Counted from the stretch's first letter, positions 18,734 to 28,423 are shown. The stretch is DNA of 64,000 bases from Marinobacter piscis (GCF_007671655.1 NZ_VCGX01000001.1:839917-903916), one strand, 5' to 3'. Notes: generated from the sequence alone by a model not told the origin. A program made the numbers and translations.

Positions 18734-18797
18734 AGTCTGCTCCGTGACGTTTGAATGAGTAAATGTCCCTGGGTACGTCCCTGGACAGCTATGTATA

Positions 18798-18814
18798 AAC
18801 AAAGCCCATGCCAA
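18798..18814 (-). promoter_or_regulatory. Candidate sigma-54 promoter for hcp
   Basis: On the minus strand, TTGGCATGGGCTTTGTT fits the sigma-54 pattern YTGGCACGN4TTGCW with two mismatches, one of them in the -12 GC pair. The -24 GG is intact and the element lies 65 bases before the hcp start. Several T6SS hcp genes are known to need sigma-54. The surrounding region is AT-rich. Confidence 0.4.
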
Positions 18815-18945
18815 GTATTAAAATACAAGAATAAACAAGTGGTTAAAGGTTTTCCCGAAAGGTGGGGCATGCTGTGGGCAAGCCCTTGCCCAAGTTTCGG
18901 GCGAGGAATGGCTGGCCGGGCAAAAACTTGCTTAGCCAGCCGGGG

Positions 18946-19754
<809 letters not shown>

Positions 19755-19758
<4 letters not shown>

Positions 19759-20165
19759 GTTTCCGGCTCCGTCAGCAGCAGAATGTCTTCATAACCCCCT
19801 TGTTCCAGGGTACGAAGCAGCGTCTCAAGATCTGCCATGCTAATACTGCTGGCGGCAGCGATTTTCAGAGGGCTCTGGGTGTCCGGTTCGGGCAACTGCT
19901 GAAGCAAGGACTGTGCATCCACGGTTTTACTGTCAACTCGCCAGGTTCCCTGGGCGTTGACCAGAATATCCGCGTGGGGCGGCTGTTGCTCCGTGCTTGC
20001 AGAGGTGGCCGGCAGTTCGGGCAAAGGGTCATCTGCGAGCTGGCCTGCCACAATAAAAAACATCAACAACAGAAAAACCAGGTTGATCAGGGGCAGAAGT
20101 GCGTCCTCGACGCGCTCCATGAGGGACTTGCCAGAGGCAGACGGTGGTGGAACCAGATCAGTCAT
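19755..20165 (-). CDS. exbD: ExbD/TolR-family proton-channel subunit (second copy)
   Basis: A 136-residue protein with a cytoplasmic N terminus, one membrane helix ([19 protein letters not shown], about residues 26-44) and a periplasmic domain. The membrane helix of functional ExbD starts with a protonatable aspartate (LTPLIDVVF in the neighbouring copy); here the position reads LLPLINLVF, so Asp is replaced by Asn. It may therefore serve a structural or TolR-like accessory role. It is coupled by four-base overlaps to exbD1 upstream and tonB downstream. Confidence 0.85.
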
Positions 20166-20599
20166 GGTGTTTCTTCGGTCGCACGTTTCCAGTGGGCCTG
20201 AATGCCACTGCCAGACAGCTCGCTCAGAGTGGCCGTGAACAGACTCAGCCGGGTGTCTGATGCGGTTGTCAGGTTCACCTCGGAAATGCCCTCGCTACGA
20301 AGCCGGGGTAACAGCTGGTCGAGCGGCAGAGTAAGGTCTTGCCACTCTATCTTGCCACTTTCAGTAACAAGCAGCAGGGGCAAAGGCTCACCTGTAACCC
20401 TGCTCCGGTTGTCCGTGTTGTTCGCCAGCTCCAGGTGGTCGACAGGCAAAAGTCGGCTGGTGAGCATAAAAAAGACCAACAGAATGAACACCACATCGAT
20501 CAGTGGTGTCAGACGTATAGGCATGGGCCGGCTGGGCCGGGGTTTAACCAGTTGCATGGGCGAAGCGCTGAGTGCCGTAGTTTTCAGAATCCTGCGCAT
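20162..20599 (-). CDS. exbD: ExbD/TolR-family proton-channel subunit (first copy)
   Basis: A 145-residue ExbD. The membrane helix opens with the catalytic aspartate (RLTPLIDVVFILLVFFMLTSR), which carries protons through the ExbB-ExbD motor in the inner membrane. A periplasmic domain follows, with a C-terminal strand-rich part. The ATG at 20599 with GGAG eight bases upstream is preferred; a later ATG at 20557 lacks a ribosome site. The start region overlaps the end of exbB by 56 bases, an unusually long overlap that implies translational coupling. Confidence 0.88.
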   Translation of the reverse strand: MRRILKTTALSASPMQLVKPRPSRPMPIRLTPLIDVVFILLVFFMLTSRLLPVDHLELANNTDNRSRVTGEPLPLLLVTESGKIEWQDLTLPLDQLLPRLRSEGISEVNLTTASDTRLSLFTATLSELSGSGIQAHWKRATEETP

Positions 20600-21338
20600 T
20601 CCCGGGCTCCGCCTGTTGGCGGCGAGCATCCGGCGTTGAAACAGGTTCGGGCTGCTGGGCAATGGCGTCAGGCTTGACGCTCAGTACAGTCACCAGAGTG
20701 TTGTTAACGACGGAGTGAATGCGTCGCAACCGGAATTCAATCCAGGCCGCCAGAGCGGCGAAGGGAATGGCGACAACCAGGCCTGCCGCGGTAGTGGTCA
20801 GTGCTTCATAGATCCCGCCACTTAGTTGCGACGCATTGGCGCGGCCTTCTGTGGCGGCCATTGCGCTGAAGGCTTCCATCATGCCCAAAACTGTCCCCAG
20901 CAGACCGAGTAACGGGGCCAGGGCGGCAATGACTTCAATGATTTTCAGCGGGGCTTCAAACGGCTCAAGTCCCTGTTGCGCATCCCGGCTCAGGGTTTCC
21001 CGGGTCTGTTGGTCACTCTCGCCGCTTTGTTGCGCTTCAATGGTATTGGTGACCAGGTGATGCAGAGGGTTCAGCTTGGTCCACGCGCCGGCCTGCTGGC
21101 GCAGTGTCTGCGGGTTAACGCTGGAAGGGTCCCGTTGCCAAAGTGTAATCACCTTCTTAAGCTTCCCGGACAGCCTTGGTGCGTAAAGAGCGCCAAGGAG
21201 CATCAAATAAATAAAGGTGATAAAGCCCAGTATTGCCATTACGAGCAACACCACCATGACGGGGCCACCCATGGCTAGAAGTTGATGGAGAGGGCTGTCA
21301 GCCACCCCGGAGCTGGACGGGGCCAGGAAATTCATCAT
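20544..21338 (-). CDS. exbB: ExbB/TolQ-family motor protein
   Basis: A 264-residue MotA/TolQ/ExbB protein with three membrane helices (GGPVMVVLLVMAILGFITFIYLM; IEVIAALAPLLGLLGTVLGMMEAF; ALTTTAAGLVVAIPFAALAAW). It forms the pentameric core of the TonB energising motor. A longer reading begins at 21389, but the Fur box and a promoter lie inside that extension, so the transcript would start after the upstream ATGs. I therefore place the start at the ATG pair at 21338. The C-terminal 45 residues are polar and Pro/Gln-rich, beyond the usual ExbB end. Confidence 0.88.
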   Translation of the reverse strand: MMNFLAPSSSGVADSPLHQLLAMGGPVMVVLLVMAILGFITFIYLMLLGALYAPRLSGKLKKVITLWQRDPSSVNPQTLRQQAGAWTKLNPLHHLVTNTIEAQQSGESDQQTRETLSRDAQQGLEPFEAPLKIIEVIAALAPLLGLLGTVLGMMEAFSAMAATEGRANASQLSGGIYEALTTTAAGLVVAIPFAALAAWIEFRLRRIHSVVNNTLVTVLSVKPDAIAQQPEPVSTPDARRQQAEPGNAQDSENYGTQRFAHATG

Positions 21339-21372
21339 GGCGGTAACCACTGTGCTTTGAATGTGATGCGTC

Positions 21373-21400
21373 ATGATAATGATTCTCATTGTGTTTGCAA
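21373..21400 (-). promoter_or_regulatory. Fur box over the exbB promoter
   Basis: GATAATGATTCTCATTGTG at 21375-21393 matches 15 of 19 positions of the Fur consensus. On the minus strand it overlaps a promoter with -35 TTGCAA (21395-21400), a 16-base spacer and -10 TATCAT (21373-21378). Iron-loaded Fur bound here would block polymerase, so the exbB-exbD-exbD-tonB operon should be switched on by iron starvation. Confidence 0.8.
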
Positions 21401-21447
21401 GCCTGTAACCCTCTCAAAGGCAGAAGCCTGTTAAGATTCCTATCGTT

Positions 21448-21463
21448 GTGGAATACATTCCAC
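21448..21463. promoter_or_regulatory. Perfect palindrome between exbB and the cyclase gene
   Basis: GTGGAATACATTCCAC is a perfect 16-base palindrome located 77 bases before the diguanylate cyclase start and 55 bases beyond the Fur box. A TTGACG hexamer follows at 21471. The form suggests a dimeric repressor or activator site; the regulator is unknown. Confidence 0.45.
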
Positions 21464-21539
21464 GCGTGTATTGACGATAACTCGGGGCGTTATTATTAAT
21501 TCGCAATTGATAAAAAGAGGAAGCGTTGCTGTTGTGTTG

Positions 21540-23885
21540 ATGAGGCGCTGGCTTGATAGCCTGGTTAACCGGGCTGTGCTGTTTGTTGTAGGAGTTGTCG
21601 TTGTAACGGCACTGCTGGTTGTAGTCGCCGGGACATTGCTCAGCCGTTCGGAACTCGAACAGCAGGCAGCAGATCAGGTGACAACCATAGCCCGGCTTGC
21701 CGCCAGTGATCTGGACGACACGTTGTCACAACGCCTGGAAACGTTGAGTTATGTGGCGCAGGAGTTATCCATGAGCCGGGATTCATTCGGGGTGCAGGCA
21801 AAGGCGCGTATGCGTCGACAGGGGGCATTATCCCAGCTGTTTGATGCGGTTTATCTCATTGATGAGCAGGGCAAAGCCATTGCCGGGTACCCGGGCACCC
21901 GGGGAATGATTGGTACCGATGTCAGTAATCGTCTGTATTTCCAGAAAGCATCAACACAATTAACTCCGGTTATCAGTGAGCCCTATCGTTCGCATTACCA
22001 GGGTTCACCCTCGGTTATGTTGGCTGTTCCCGTGTTTGATCATAAACAGCGGTTTATCGGAGTGCTCGGGGGCGTTATTTCCCTTGCAGGCGACCATTTG
22101 ATTGAAGAGCTTTTACGTATCCGCATCGGTGACACCGGGTATATCGCTGTTGTCACCCACGATGGCACCGTACTGGCTAATGGTCGGAATGGTGAAGTTA
22201 TGCAGCCACTGAGAGGCGCCAATCCGATTGTGGCTGATGCTATGGACGGCTTTGAGGGAACGGCTCAGACACGCAACAGCCAAGGGGAAAAAATTATTCT
22301 GTCGATCAGGCAGATGGCGCAGGTACCCTGGTTTGTAGCCGCTGTCTGGCCAGCCCGTGAAGCCTACGCCTCCACAATCCGGATTAAAGATGCGTTTCTG
22401 TGGGTCTTGCTGGCAGTGCTTCTGTTGGTTGTTCCGGTTGCCATGTGGCGCTTCCGGCGTCTTATGGCGCCCCTGCAGACACTGGGAACACAGGTGTATG
22501 AACGTCACCTGGGCCTGAGAAGTGACCCTGTAGGCAGTTCCGGATGGTCAGAAATTAACCAGGTGGCTGATATATTCAACACGGTCATGGATGAACGCGA
22601 CCATGCGATGAGTATTCTGGCTGAAAGAGAGGCGTTTTTCCGCTCGCTTACCCAGGGTGCACCTGTGGGTATTGTCCAGGCCGATGTGCTGGGTCGTATT
22701 GAGTTTGTAAACCCGGCGTTCGAAAGTATCAGCGGCCTGACACAGGAGGAGGTGAGTGGTTCGCACCTGTTCGATTGTATCTTGCCCGACGATCGTGATG
22801 CGGTGATTAAAGGCTGGCAGCAGGCCCGCCAGAAACAGAAGGTTTTCAGGAACCGGTTCCGGTTGCAGGGTGTGGATATTGATCATCCGGTCTGGTGTCA
22901 GATAACCACTGCGCCAATGGCCACGCCGGAAAAGGTCATGGGAACCATCACCATTGTGCGCGACATTTCCCGGGAACTGGAAGTGGAGGCAACACTCCGG
23001 GATGAGCAAAGGCGCGCAGAAAGCATACTTGAAGTGATTCGGGAAGGGGTGTTGATGGCAGATACCAGCGGTCGTATCCGGTATGCGAATCACGCCGTGG
23101 GGCGGTTTCTGGGCACCAGCGAAGAGTTTCTGGGTGAAAATGTGTTTGAACTGATCGCTATTGAGCATGAAGAGAAGGTACTTCCCAGGGAGTGGTTTCT
23201 GGAGCAGGACCGGCTGTACAGCCTTTATGCCACCCTCCGTAATCACAGCGGCGAGATTCTGGATGTGGATCTGAGCATGATTCACATTCGCCATGGCAAA
23301 GAAAACGAGCGCCTGGTGCTTGTGCTGCGGGACGATACTGAGCGCCGGCGTGAGAAGGAGCGGCTATCCTGGGAAGCGGCCCACGACCCCCTGACACAAC
23401 TGCTGAACCGTCGCGCATTCAATGCTGCATTGACTAAATGCCTGACAGAGCCGGCGGATGAAGATACGCGTTCTGTGCTGTTGATGATTGATCTTGATGG
23501 CTTTAAACCGGTGAATGATGAGGGCGGTCACCTGCTCGGCGACGAGTTGTTGCAGTGCCTTGCGGGAGTGTTCAAAGAATCGGTGCGCCAGTCCGATACT
23601 GTTGCTCGTATAGGCGGTGACGAGTTCGGGATTATACTCCCCGGGTGCGGGCTAGACCGGGCAATAACCCTGGCAGAGGGAATCCGGGCCCGTGTTGAAG
23701 CGTGCAAGCTGGAGCAGAAGGGCCGGAAATTCGGCGTTACGGTCAGTATTGGTGTGACGGAGTTGGTGCCTGAAGATCATGATTCCAAACACGTGGTCGC
23801 AAGGGCCGATGAGGGCACCTACCTTGCGAAATCACAAGGGCGTAACCAGGTTGTGGTAATGCCCCCTCCTGGCAACCCGGTGTAG
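21540..23885 (+). CDS. Membrane diguanylate cyclase: dCACHE-HAMP-PAS-PAS-GGDEF
   Basis: A 781-residue sensor cyclase. One membrane helix near the N terminus (AVLFVVGVVVVTALLVVVAG) and another near residue 290 (FLWVLLAVLLLVVPVAMW) enclose a periplasmic cache-type sensor. A HAMP-like segment and two PAS domains follow (AFFRSLTQGAPVGIVQ and RAESILEVIREGVLMAD). The catalytic GGDEF motif is intact at residues 692-696, so it should make cyclic di-GMP from GTP. RQSD at 683-686, five residues before, is the product-inhibition site. No EAL domain. The ATG at 21540 is chosen; a GTG two codons earlier sits nearer the AGAGGAAG ribosome site. Confidence 0.92.
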   Translation: MRRWLDSLVNRAVLFVVGVVVVTALLVVVAGTLLSRSELEQQAADQVTTIARLAASDLDDTLSQRLETLSYVAQELSMSRDSFGVQAKARMRRQGALSQLFDAVYLIDEQGKAIAGYPGTRGMIGTDVSNRLYFQKASTQLTPVISEPYRSHYQGSPSVMLAVPVFDHKQRFIGVLGGVISLAGDHLIEELLRIRIGDTGYIAVVTHDGTVLANGRNGEVMQPLRGANPIVADAMDGFEGTAQTRNSQGEKIILSIRQMAQVPWFVAAVWPAREAYASTIRIKDAFLWVLLAVLLLVVPVAMWRFRRLMAPLQTLGTQVYERHLGLRSDPVGSSGWSEINQVADIFNTVMDERDHAMSILAEREAFFRSLTQGAPVGIVQADVLGRIEFVNPAFESISGLTQEEVSGSHLFDCILPDDRDAVIKGWQQARQKQKVFRNRFRLQGVDIDHPVWCQITTAPMATPEKVMGTITIVRDISRELEVEATLRDEQRRAESILEVIREGVLMADTSGRIRYANHAVGRFLGTSEEFLGENVFELIAIEHEEKVLPREWFLEQDRLYSLYATLRNHSGEILDVDLSMIHIRHGKENERLVLVLRDDTERRREKERLSWEAAHDPLTQLLNRRAFNAALTKCLTEPADEDTRSVLLMIDLDGFKPVNDEGGHLLGDELLQCLAGVFKESVRQSDTVARIGGDEFGIILPGCGLDRAITLAEGIRARVEACKLEQKGRKFGVTVSIGVTELVPEDHDSKHVVARADEGTYLAKSQGRNQVVVMPPPGNPV

Positions 23886-23887
23886 GA

Positions 23888-25036
23888 CTACTCCCGGTCG
23901 CAAAGCGCCGTGGACTTGAGCCCAGCTGTCTGGCACAGGGCCTCCGTTGCCAGTTGCACATCGGCCACGTAATACAATGACGCCAGCCCAAGCCTGTCCC
24001 GGCCCAGATTGTGGAAGACCATGCCGAACGCGATATCACCTGCTGAATAGCGTTCGTGATGTACTGCAAAATACTCCGCCGGTTTTGCCAGAGTTTCGTC
24101 ATCGAGAAGTGCCTGCACACGGCCGGCACCCCCATGATAGGCCTGAACCAGTAAAAGCAGAAAAAGCTCATTCTGCTTGCTTTCAGGCAGGTGCCCAAAG
24201 CGCTCGTCGAAAACGGGTTGCAGGTTGCGGGCATTCTGATGCGTCAGGCGCAAGGCGCAATCAAATTGCGCCAGCCGGTTCCAGTAATTTCTGGGCCGGA
24301 TCCGGCAGTCTTTCAGGGCGGGCGGTGACAGCTGAAGGATCCCCCTGGCATTGGCGCTGGAATGCGCCCGAACCCGGGCGCCACTTTCAATCAAAAGTTG
24401 CCCGGCCAGGTACCTTGGCAGATTATCAGGCAGTGTCAGACGGCCCTGCTGTTGGCGGGTTTCAGTGACATGCATCAGCGCTTCATGCAGCGACCCCGGG
24501 CGTTCTTTGCTGCCGAAGGAAAGGTCGTCCCAGGCTCCCCACAGGCGATCTTCGTCACTTTTGCCCAGATAGCGACTGATGGAGGCATCAAGGTCCACAT
24601 GGGGCTGATCGCAGGCAAGAGCGAAGGGGTAGCCCCTGGTACCGGCGTCACCGGCAATCCACTCCTGGGCGCGCTCTTCCTGGTAAAGGGACTGACGGGT
24701 GTCGTTCAGGCGTTTCTGGGTGACTTCCCGGTCGGCGTCGTTGCTGATCCAGCCCAGAAACTGCCCGCGCATATCAAACAGAATGTGGCGCTCGGGATTT
24801 GAGCAGTAACCGTTTTCGGCCAGCACCCAGCGGCGAATAGTCAGGATGTTCCGGTAAACGCCCTGGCTGACCCAGTACGGCGAGCTTCGCACGATAGCCT
24901 TCCAGCCTTCGGATTCAGCCGTTTCACTCTCTGCCTGGTTTTCCTCTGCCAAAGCAGAGGGTTGAGCCAGGACGGTCAGGATGAAAAACAGGGTAAGCTG
25001 ACGTAAGCTGGCAAATCTTGAAATCATAAGCGACAT
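23888..25036 (-). CDS. Periplasmic lytic transglycosylase-like protein
   Basis: A 382-residue protein with a cleavable signal peptide (LTLFFILTVLAQPSALA, cut near residue 30). The SLT-type domain begins near residue 205: LAGQLLIESGARVRAHSSANARGILQLSPPALKDC has the catalytic ES pair and the GILQLSP strand of soluble lytic transglycosylases. VQAYHGGAGRVQALL replaces the AYNxGxGxV block. It would cleave peptidoglycan between MurNAc and GlcNAc. The first 170 residues are unusual and unrecognised. It converges with the cyclase gene with a two-base gap. Confidence 0.75.
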   Translation of the reverse strand: MSLMISRFASLRQLTLFFILTVLAQPSALAEENQAESETAESEGWKAIVRSSPYWVSQGVYRNILTIRRWVLAENGYCSNPERHILFDMRGQFLGWISNDADREVTQKRLNDTRQSLYQEERAQEWIAGDAGTRGYPFALACDQPHVDLDASISRYLGKSDEDRLWGAWDDLSFGSKERPGSLHEALMHVTETRQQQGRLTLPDNLPRYLAGQLLIESGARVRAHSSANARGILQLSPPALKDCRIRPRNYWNRLAQFDCALRLTHQNARNLQPVFDERFGHLPESKQNELFLLLLVQAYHGGAGRVQALLDDETLAKPAEYFAVHHERYSAGDIAFGMVFHNLGRDRLGLASLYYVADVQLATEALCQTAGLKSTALCDRE

Positions 25037-25079
25037 GTCCGCGGCACTCCGGGCATTACAATAACAAATGGACGCCTTT

Positions 25080-26582
25080 ATGAAGCAATCTGAATATCTT
25101 CGTTATGACGCCACTGCACTGGCAGATCTTATCCGCCGTGGTGAGGTAAGTTCCAGAGAAGTATGCGAGGCAGCCGTGGAACGGGCAAGCTCTGTGAATG
25201 CTTCCCTCAATGCCATCTGCCTTCCCCGGTTTTCCGAAGCCCTGGCCCAAGAGTTCCCAGAGCAGGGCACGTTTGCCGGTGTTCCCTTGCTTCTCAAGGA
25301 TCTGGCTCAGGAGCAGGCGGGGCAACCCTGCACCTATGGCAGCCGTGGCTTTCGCAACAACATAGCAGCCCGGGATTCAGAGTTTGTACACCGCGCCCGT
25401 GAGGGTGGACTGGTTTTTCTGGGGCGGACGGCAACACCGGAATTCGGCCTTAAGGCAATTACCGAGTCTGAACTCTGGGGGCCCACACGTAACCCCTGGG
25501 ATACCAGCCTGACGCCCGGAGGCTCCAGTGGAGGCTCGGGTGCGGCGACGGCTGCGGGCGTTGTCCCCATGGCAGGCGCCAATGACGGTGGAGGCTCAAT
25601 CCGTATCCCGGCCGCGTATAACGGACTGTTCGGGCTTAAGCCATCCCGTGGGCGTATTCCCAGTGGCCCTATGCTGGGCGAGGCCTGGACAGGGGCCTCA
25701 TCGGACCATGTGGTTACCCGCACCGTGCGGGACAGCGCTGCCATGCTTGACTTACTTAGCGGGCCCGCTTCGGGTGATCCTTTTGTGATTCCGGCGCCCG
25801 CCGAACCCTATGCCAGCCTGGTGCACAAAGCACCTGGCCACCTGAAAATTGGTATGTTTACGTCATCCCCTTATGACACAGACGTGGCGCCCGAGTGCGT
25901 CGCAGCTGTTGAGGAAACCGCGCGAATACTGGAAAACCTGGGACACACTGTTGAGTACGCCCAGCCGGAGTTCGACGGGATGGCGATGGCGCGCTGTTAT
26001 CTTGGCCTTTATTTTGGCGAAGTGTCTGCCATGATTGCTAAAGCCCGGAAAGAACAGGGAGCGAGTGATCGGGATTTTGAGCTGGATACCCGCCTGCTGG
26101 GCATGCTGGGAGAGACTCTGCCGTTGTCGGATTATGTGCTCCTGCGCCAGCAGTGGAACGAATTTGCCCGGGCACTGGGGGCGTTCTTCACGGATTATGA
26201 TTTATACCTCAGCCCCACGACCGGCCAGATGCCTGCCCGGATAGGCGAGCTGGAAACACCCGCGCACCTGAAAATAGCGGCAAAAATAATGCTGGCTCTG
26301 AAGGCTGGAAAAACGGTGCATCGCAGTGGCCAGGCGGATCAGATGGCTCTGGAAAGCCTGGCCCGGACACCGTTTACCCAGCTGGCCAACCTGACCGGTA
26401 CACCCGCCATGTCAGTGCCCGTTCACTGGACAACCGAAGGCTTACCTGTGGGGGTACAGTTCGGTGCAGCGCACGGCGGTGAGGGTGTATTGCTTCAGCT
26501 GGCAGCGCAGCTTGAAGCGGCTTCTCCCTGGCAGGGTCATTACCAGCGCCTTGATGCGGCATTCCCGGGACAGGGCTTGTGA
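25080..26582 (+). CDS. Amidase-signature family hydrolase
   Basis: A 500-residue amidase. The Ser-cisSer-Lys machinery is visible: Lys in FAGVPLLLKDLAQEQAG (about residue 75), and the glycine-serine stretch LTPGGSSGGSGAATAAG with GGGSIRIPAAYNGLFGLKPSRGR (about 145-190). Length and sequence resemble 6-aminohexanoate-cyclic-dimer hydrolases and other broad amidases, not GatA; there is no gatB or gatC nearby. The ATG at 25080 has GGA seven bases upstream; one at 25068 is in frame. It diverges from the transglycosylase-like gene. Confidence 0.85.
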   Translation: MKQSEYLRYDATALADLIRRGEVSSREVCEAAVERASSVNASLNAICLPRFSEALAQEFPEQGTFAGVPLLLKDLAQEQAGQPCTYGSRGFRNNIAARDSEFVHRAREGGLVFLGRTATPEFGLKAITESELWGPTRNPWDTSLTPGGSSGGSGAATAAGVVPMAGANDGGGSIRIPAAYNGLFGLKPSRGRIPSGPMLGEAWTGASSDHVVTRTVRDSAAMLDLLSGPASGDPFVIPAPAEPYASLVHKAPGHLKIGMFTSSPYDTDVAPECVAAVEETARILENLGHTVEYAQPEFDGMAMARCYLGLYFGEVSAMIAKARKEQGASDRDFELDTRLLGMLGETLPLSDYVLLRQQWNEFARALGAFFTDYDLYLSPTTGQMPARIGELETPAHLKIAAKIMLALKAGKTVHRSGQADQMALESLARTPFTQLANLTGTPAMSVPVHWTTEGLPVGVQFGAAHGGEGVLLQLAAQLEAASPWQGHYQRLDAAFPGQGL

Positions 26583-26632
26583 TTCGCTGATTCAGCCCCA
26601 CGTTTATCTTTCAACGCGTAACAGGCTATGCT

Positions 26633-26660
26633 GTATATCAGGGGCATTTCCCTGATATAC
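26633..26660. promoter_or_regulatory. Perfect 11-base inverted repeat before the 26690 gene
   Basis: GTATATCAGGG (26633-26643) and CCCTGATATAC (26650-26660) are exact reverse complements with a six-base spacer. No T-run follows, so this is probably a DNA-binding site or a 5'-leader hairpin rather than a terminator. It lies 30 bases before the start of the hypothetical gene at 26690. Confidence 0.55.
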
Positions 26661-26689
26661 CCTGATGGCATCGAGGAGGCGAGCGTATT

Positions 26690-27304
26690 ATGAACCAACC
26701 GATGGCAATCGATGAACTGGTATCCGTAGCACAGGCAGAAGCCATGGGAGAGCTTGACGCTCCGATGATGGCGATTGTTCTGGCCAGTGAACAAAGCTAC
26801 GACTTGCCCATCAACTCACTTGAAACCGATGCCGACAAGGCGCGCTGGGGGCTGATCATACGCGCTGCCCGTGAGCATGTTGAAGCAGATGCGGTGGCGG
26901 TGCTCTACCCCGCCTGGACCACCATCCGGGAGAAAAAGGCCGACGCCGAAGAAGACGAACGCAGTATCGAGACCGTAGAAGACAGTACCGAGGAGGACAC
27001 CACCCACCCTATAGACACACTGTTCGTGCAGCTGCATACCCGGGATCATGTGTATTGGCGCGGGTTTGAGCAGATCCGGGATCCGAAGCACCGGCGTATT
27101 GTCGGCTTTCGTCGTATCAAGGCGCTGTCTACGGACTACAAGCGCGATGAAGAACCGTCGATTGCATCCTGGCTAAGCACGTTGTTTGAGCCTTTGCCGG
27201 AGCATGGCGAGGAAACAGCGGTAGACATGGAGCTGGCTGATCTTCTTGAAGAGCCGGAGGTCAGTGCCGCGTTGTACCCACGGCAACTGCGGGCTCTGCA
27301 CTGA
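26690..27304 (+). CDS. Hypothetical acidic protein, unrecognised
   Basis: A 204-residue soluble protein without signal peptide or membrane segment. The N-terminal half is helical with hydrophobic patches (DAPMMAIVLASEQSYDLPIN; ADAVAVLYPAWTTIREKK). A very acidic linker follows (about residues 88-107, EEDERSIETVEDSTEEDTT), then a TLFVQLHTRDHVYWRGFEQIRDP block and a second acidic C terminus. I do not recognise the family. GAGGAGG lies upstream of the ATG, giving good translation. It stands alone between the amidase and metN. Confidence 0.7.
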   Translation: MNQPMAIDELVSVAQAEAMGELDAPMMAIVLASEQSYDLPINSLETDADKARWGLIIRAAREHVEADAVAVLYPAWTTIREKKADAEEDERSIETVEDSTEEDTTHPIDTLFVQLHTRDHVYWRGFEQIRDPKHRRIVGFRRIKALSTDYKRDEEPSIASWLSTLFEPLPEHGEETAVDMELADLLEEPEVSAALYPRQLRALH

Positions 27305-27360
27305 GTTTGCCCGAGCGGTCATAACCCTGGGGTCTGAGGAAAACCCGGATTCGGGTTTGG

Positions 27361-27385
27361 CAGGCGAATAGTTTATAATCGCCTG
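27361..27385. promoter_or_regulatory. Interrupted palindrome around the metN -10 box
   Basis: CAGGCGA (27361-27367) and TCGCCTG (27379-27385) are exact inverted arms around an 11-base AT-rich centre that contains most of a perfect TATAAT at 27374-27379. A protein bound here would cover the -10 region. The pattern is not a MetJ box repeat, and no SAM riboswitch is seen before metN. Confidence 0.45.
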
Positions 27386-27415
27386 CTTTATTCCTGCACC
27401 CACAAGGCGCTGACC

Positions 27416-28423
27416 GTGATTGTATTTAACCAGGTACAGAAGTCGTATCAGGTAGGCGGCCGGGCGATCCCCGCGCTGCTTCCGACAGATATGACCATTG
27501 AAACCGGCGAAGTGTTCGGTATTGTCGGGCACTCAGGGGCGGGAAAGTCCACCCTGGTGCGCCTGATCAACTTGCTGGAGCCCCCTACCGGCGGCGACAT
27601 TCTGATTGATGATGAGAATATTACCGGCTACAGCGCCGCGGAACTTCGGGCCTTTCGCCGCAAAGTCGGAATGATCTTCCAGCACTTCAATCTGCTGTCT
27701 TCGAAAACCGTTGCTGACAACATTGCCTTCCCGATGAAACTGGCGGGCATTTACAGCAAAGCTGAGATCCGCGAGCGTGTGCAAGAGTTGCTTGCCCGTG
27801 TGAGCCTGACCGATCAGGCCGATAAGTACCCGTCCCAGCTTTCCGGTGGCCAGAAGCAGCGAGTTGGGATTGCGCGGGCATTGGCCTGCCGGCCCACAAT
27901 CCTCTTGTGCGATGAAGCGACCAGCGCCCTGGATCCGCAAACCACACAGTCTGTCTTACGCCTGCTTGGCGACCTCAACAAAGAGCTTGGCCTTACCATT
28001 GTGCTGATCACCCATGAGATGGATGTCGTGCGCCGGGTGTGCGACCGGGTTGCGGTTATGGACGGGGGCCGGGTAGTGGAAATGGGCGCGGTCAGCGATG
28101 TGTTTCTGCATCCCCAGCACCCGACCACCCGGGATTTTGTGTTTGAGAGCGAGAGCGTCGACAGCCAGGAACGTCAGCAAGACCTGCAAAAAGCCAGCGG
28201 TCGTATCCTGCGACTGACATTCAGGGGCGAGTCCACCTACCAGCCGTTGCTGGGCAGTGTAGCTCGCGCTTCGGGTGTTGATTTCAGCATTCTTTCCGGC
28301 CGTATTGATCACATCAAGGACACGCCCTATGGTCAGCTGACCCTGTCGCTGGTTGGTGGTGACCTTGAGGTTGCCATGGAGGCTCTGGAAGCAGCCGATG
28401 TTCACGTAGAGGTGGTGCGCTGA
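27416..28423 (+). CDS. metN: Methionine ABC transporter, ATP-binding subunit
   Basis: A 335-residue ABC ATPase. Walker A is GHSGAGKST (residues 38-46), the signature [15 protein letters not shown] lies near 141-155, and Walker B is [13 protein letters not shown]. The last 80 residues form a NIL/ACT-like domain ([20 protein letters not shown] to [17 protein letters not shown]) that senses methionine and inhibits transport in E. coli MetN. The start is a GTG. It overlaps metI by one base (TGATGG), so the two are coupled. Confidence 0.96.
   Translation: MIVFNQVQKSYQVGGRAIPALLPTDMTIETGEVFGIVGHSGAGKSTLVRLINLLEPPTGGDILIDDENITGYSAAELRAFRRKVGMIFQHFNLLSSKTVADNIAFPMKLAGIYSKAEIRERVQELLARVSLTDQADKYPSQLSGGQKQRVGIARALACRPTILLCDEATSALDPQTTQSVLRLLGDLNKELGLTIVLITHEMDVVRRVCDRVAVMDGGRVVEMGAVSDVFLHPQHPTTRDFVFESESVDSQERQQDLQKASGRILRLTFRGESTYQPLLGSVARASGVDFSILSGRIDHIKDTPYGQLTLSLVGGDLEVAMEALEAADVHVEVVR

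Noticed and set aside
18910..18941. GGCTGGC/GCCAGCC hairpin after tonB as a terminator
   Set aside because: It is well placed just past the tonB stop but has no T-run on the minus strand, so I list it only within the tonB entry.
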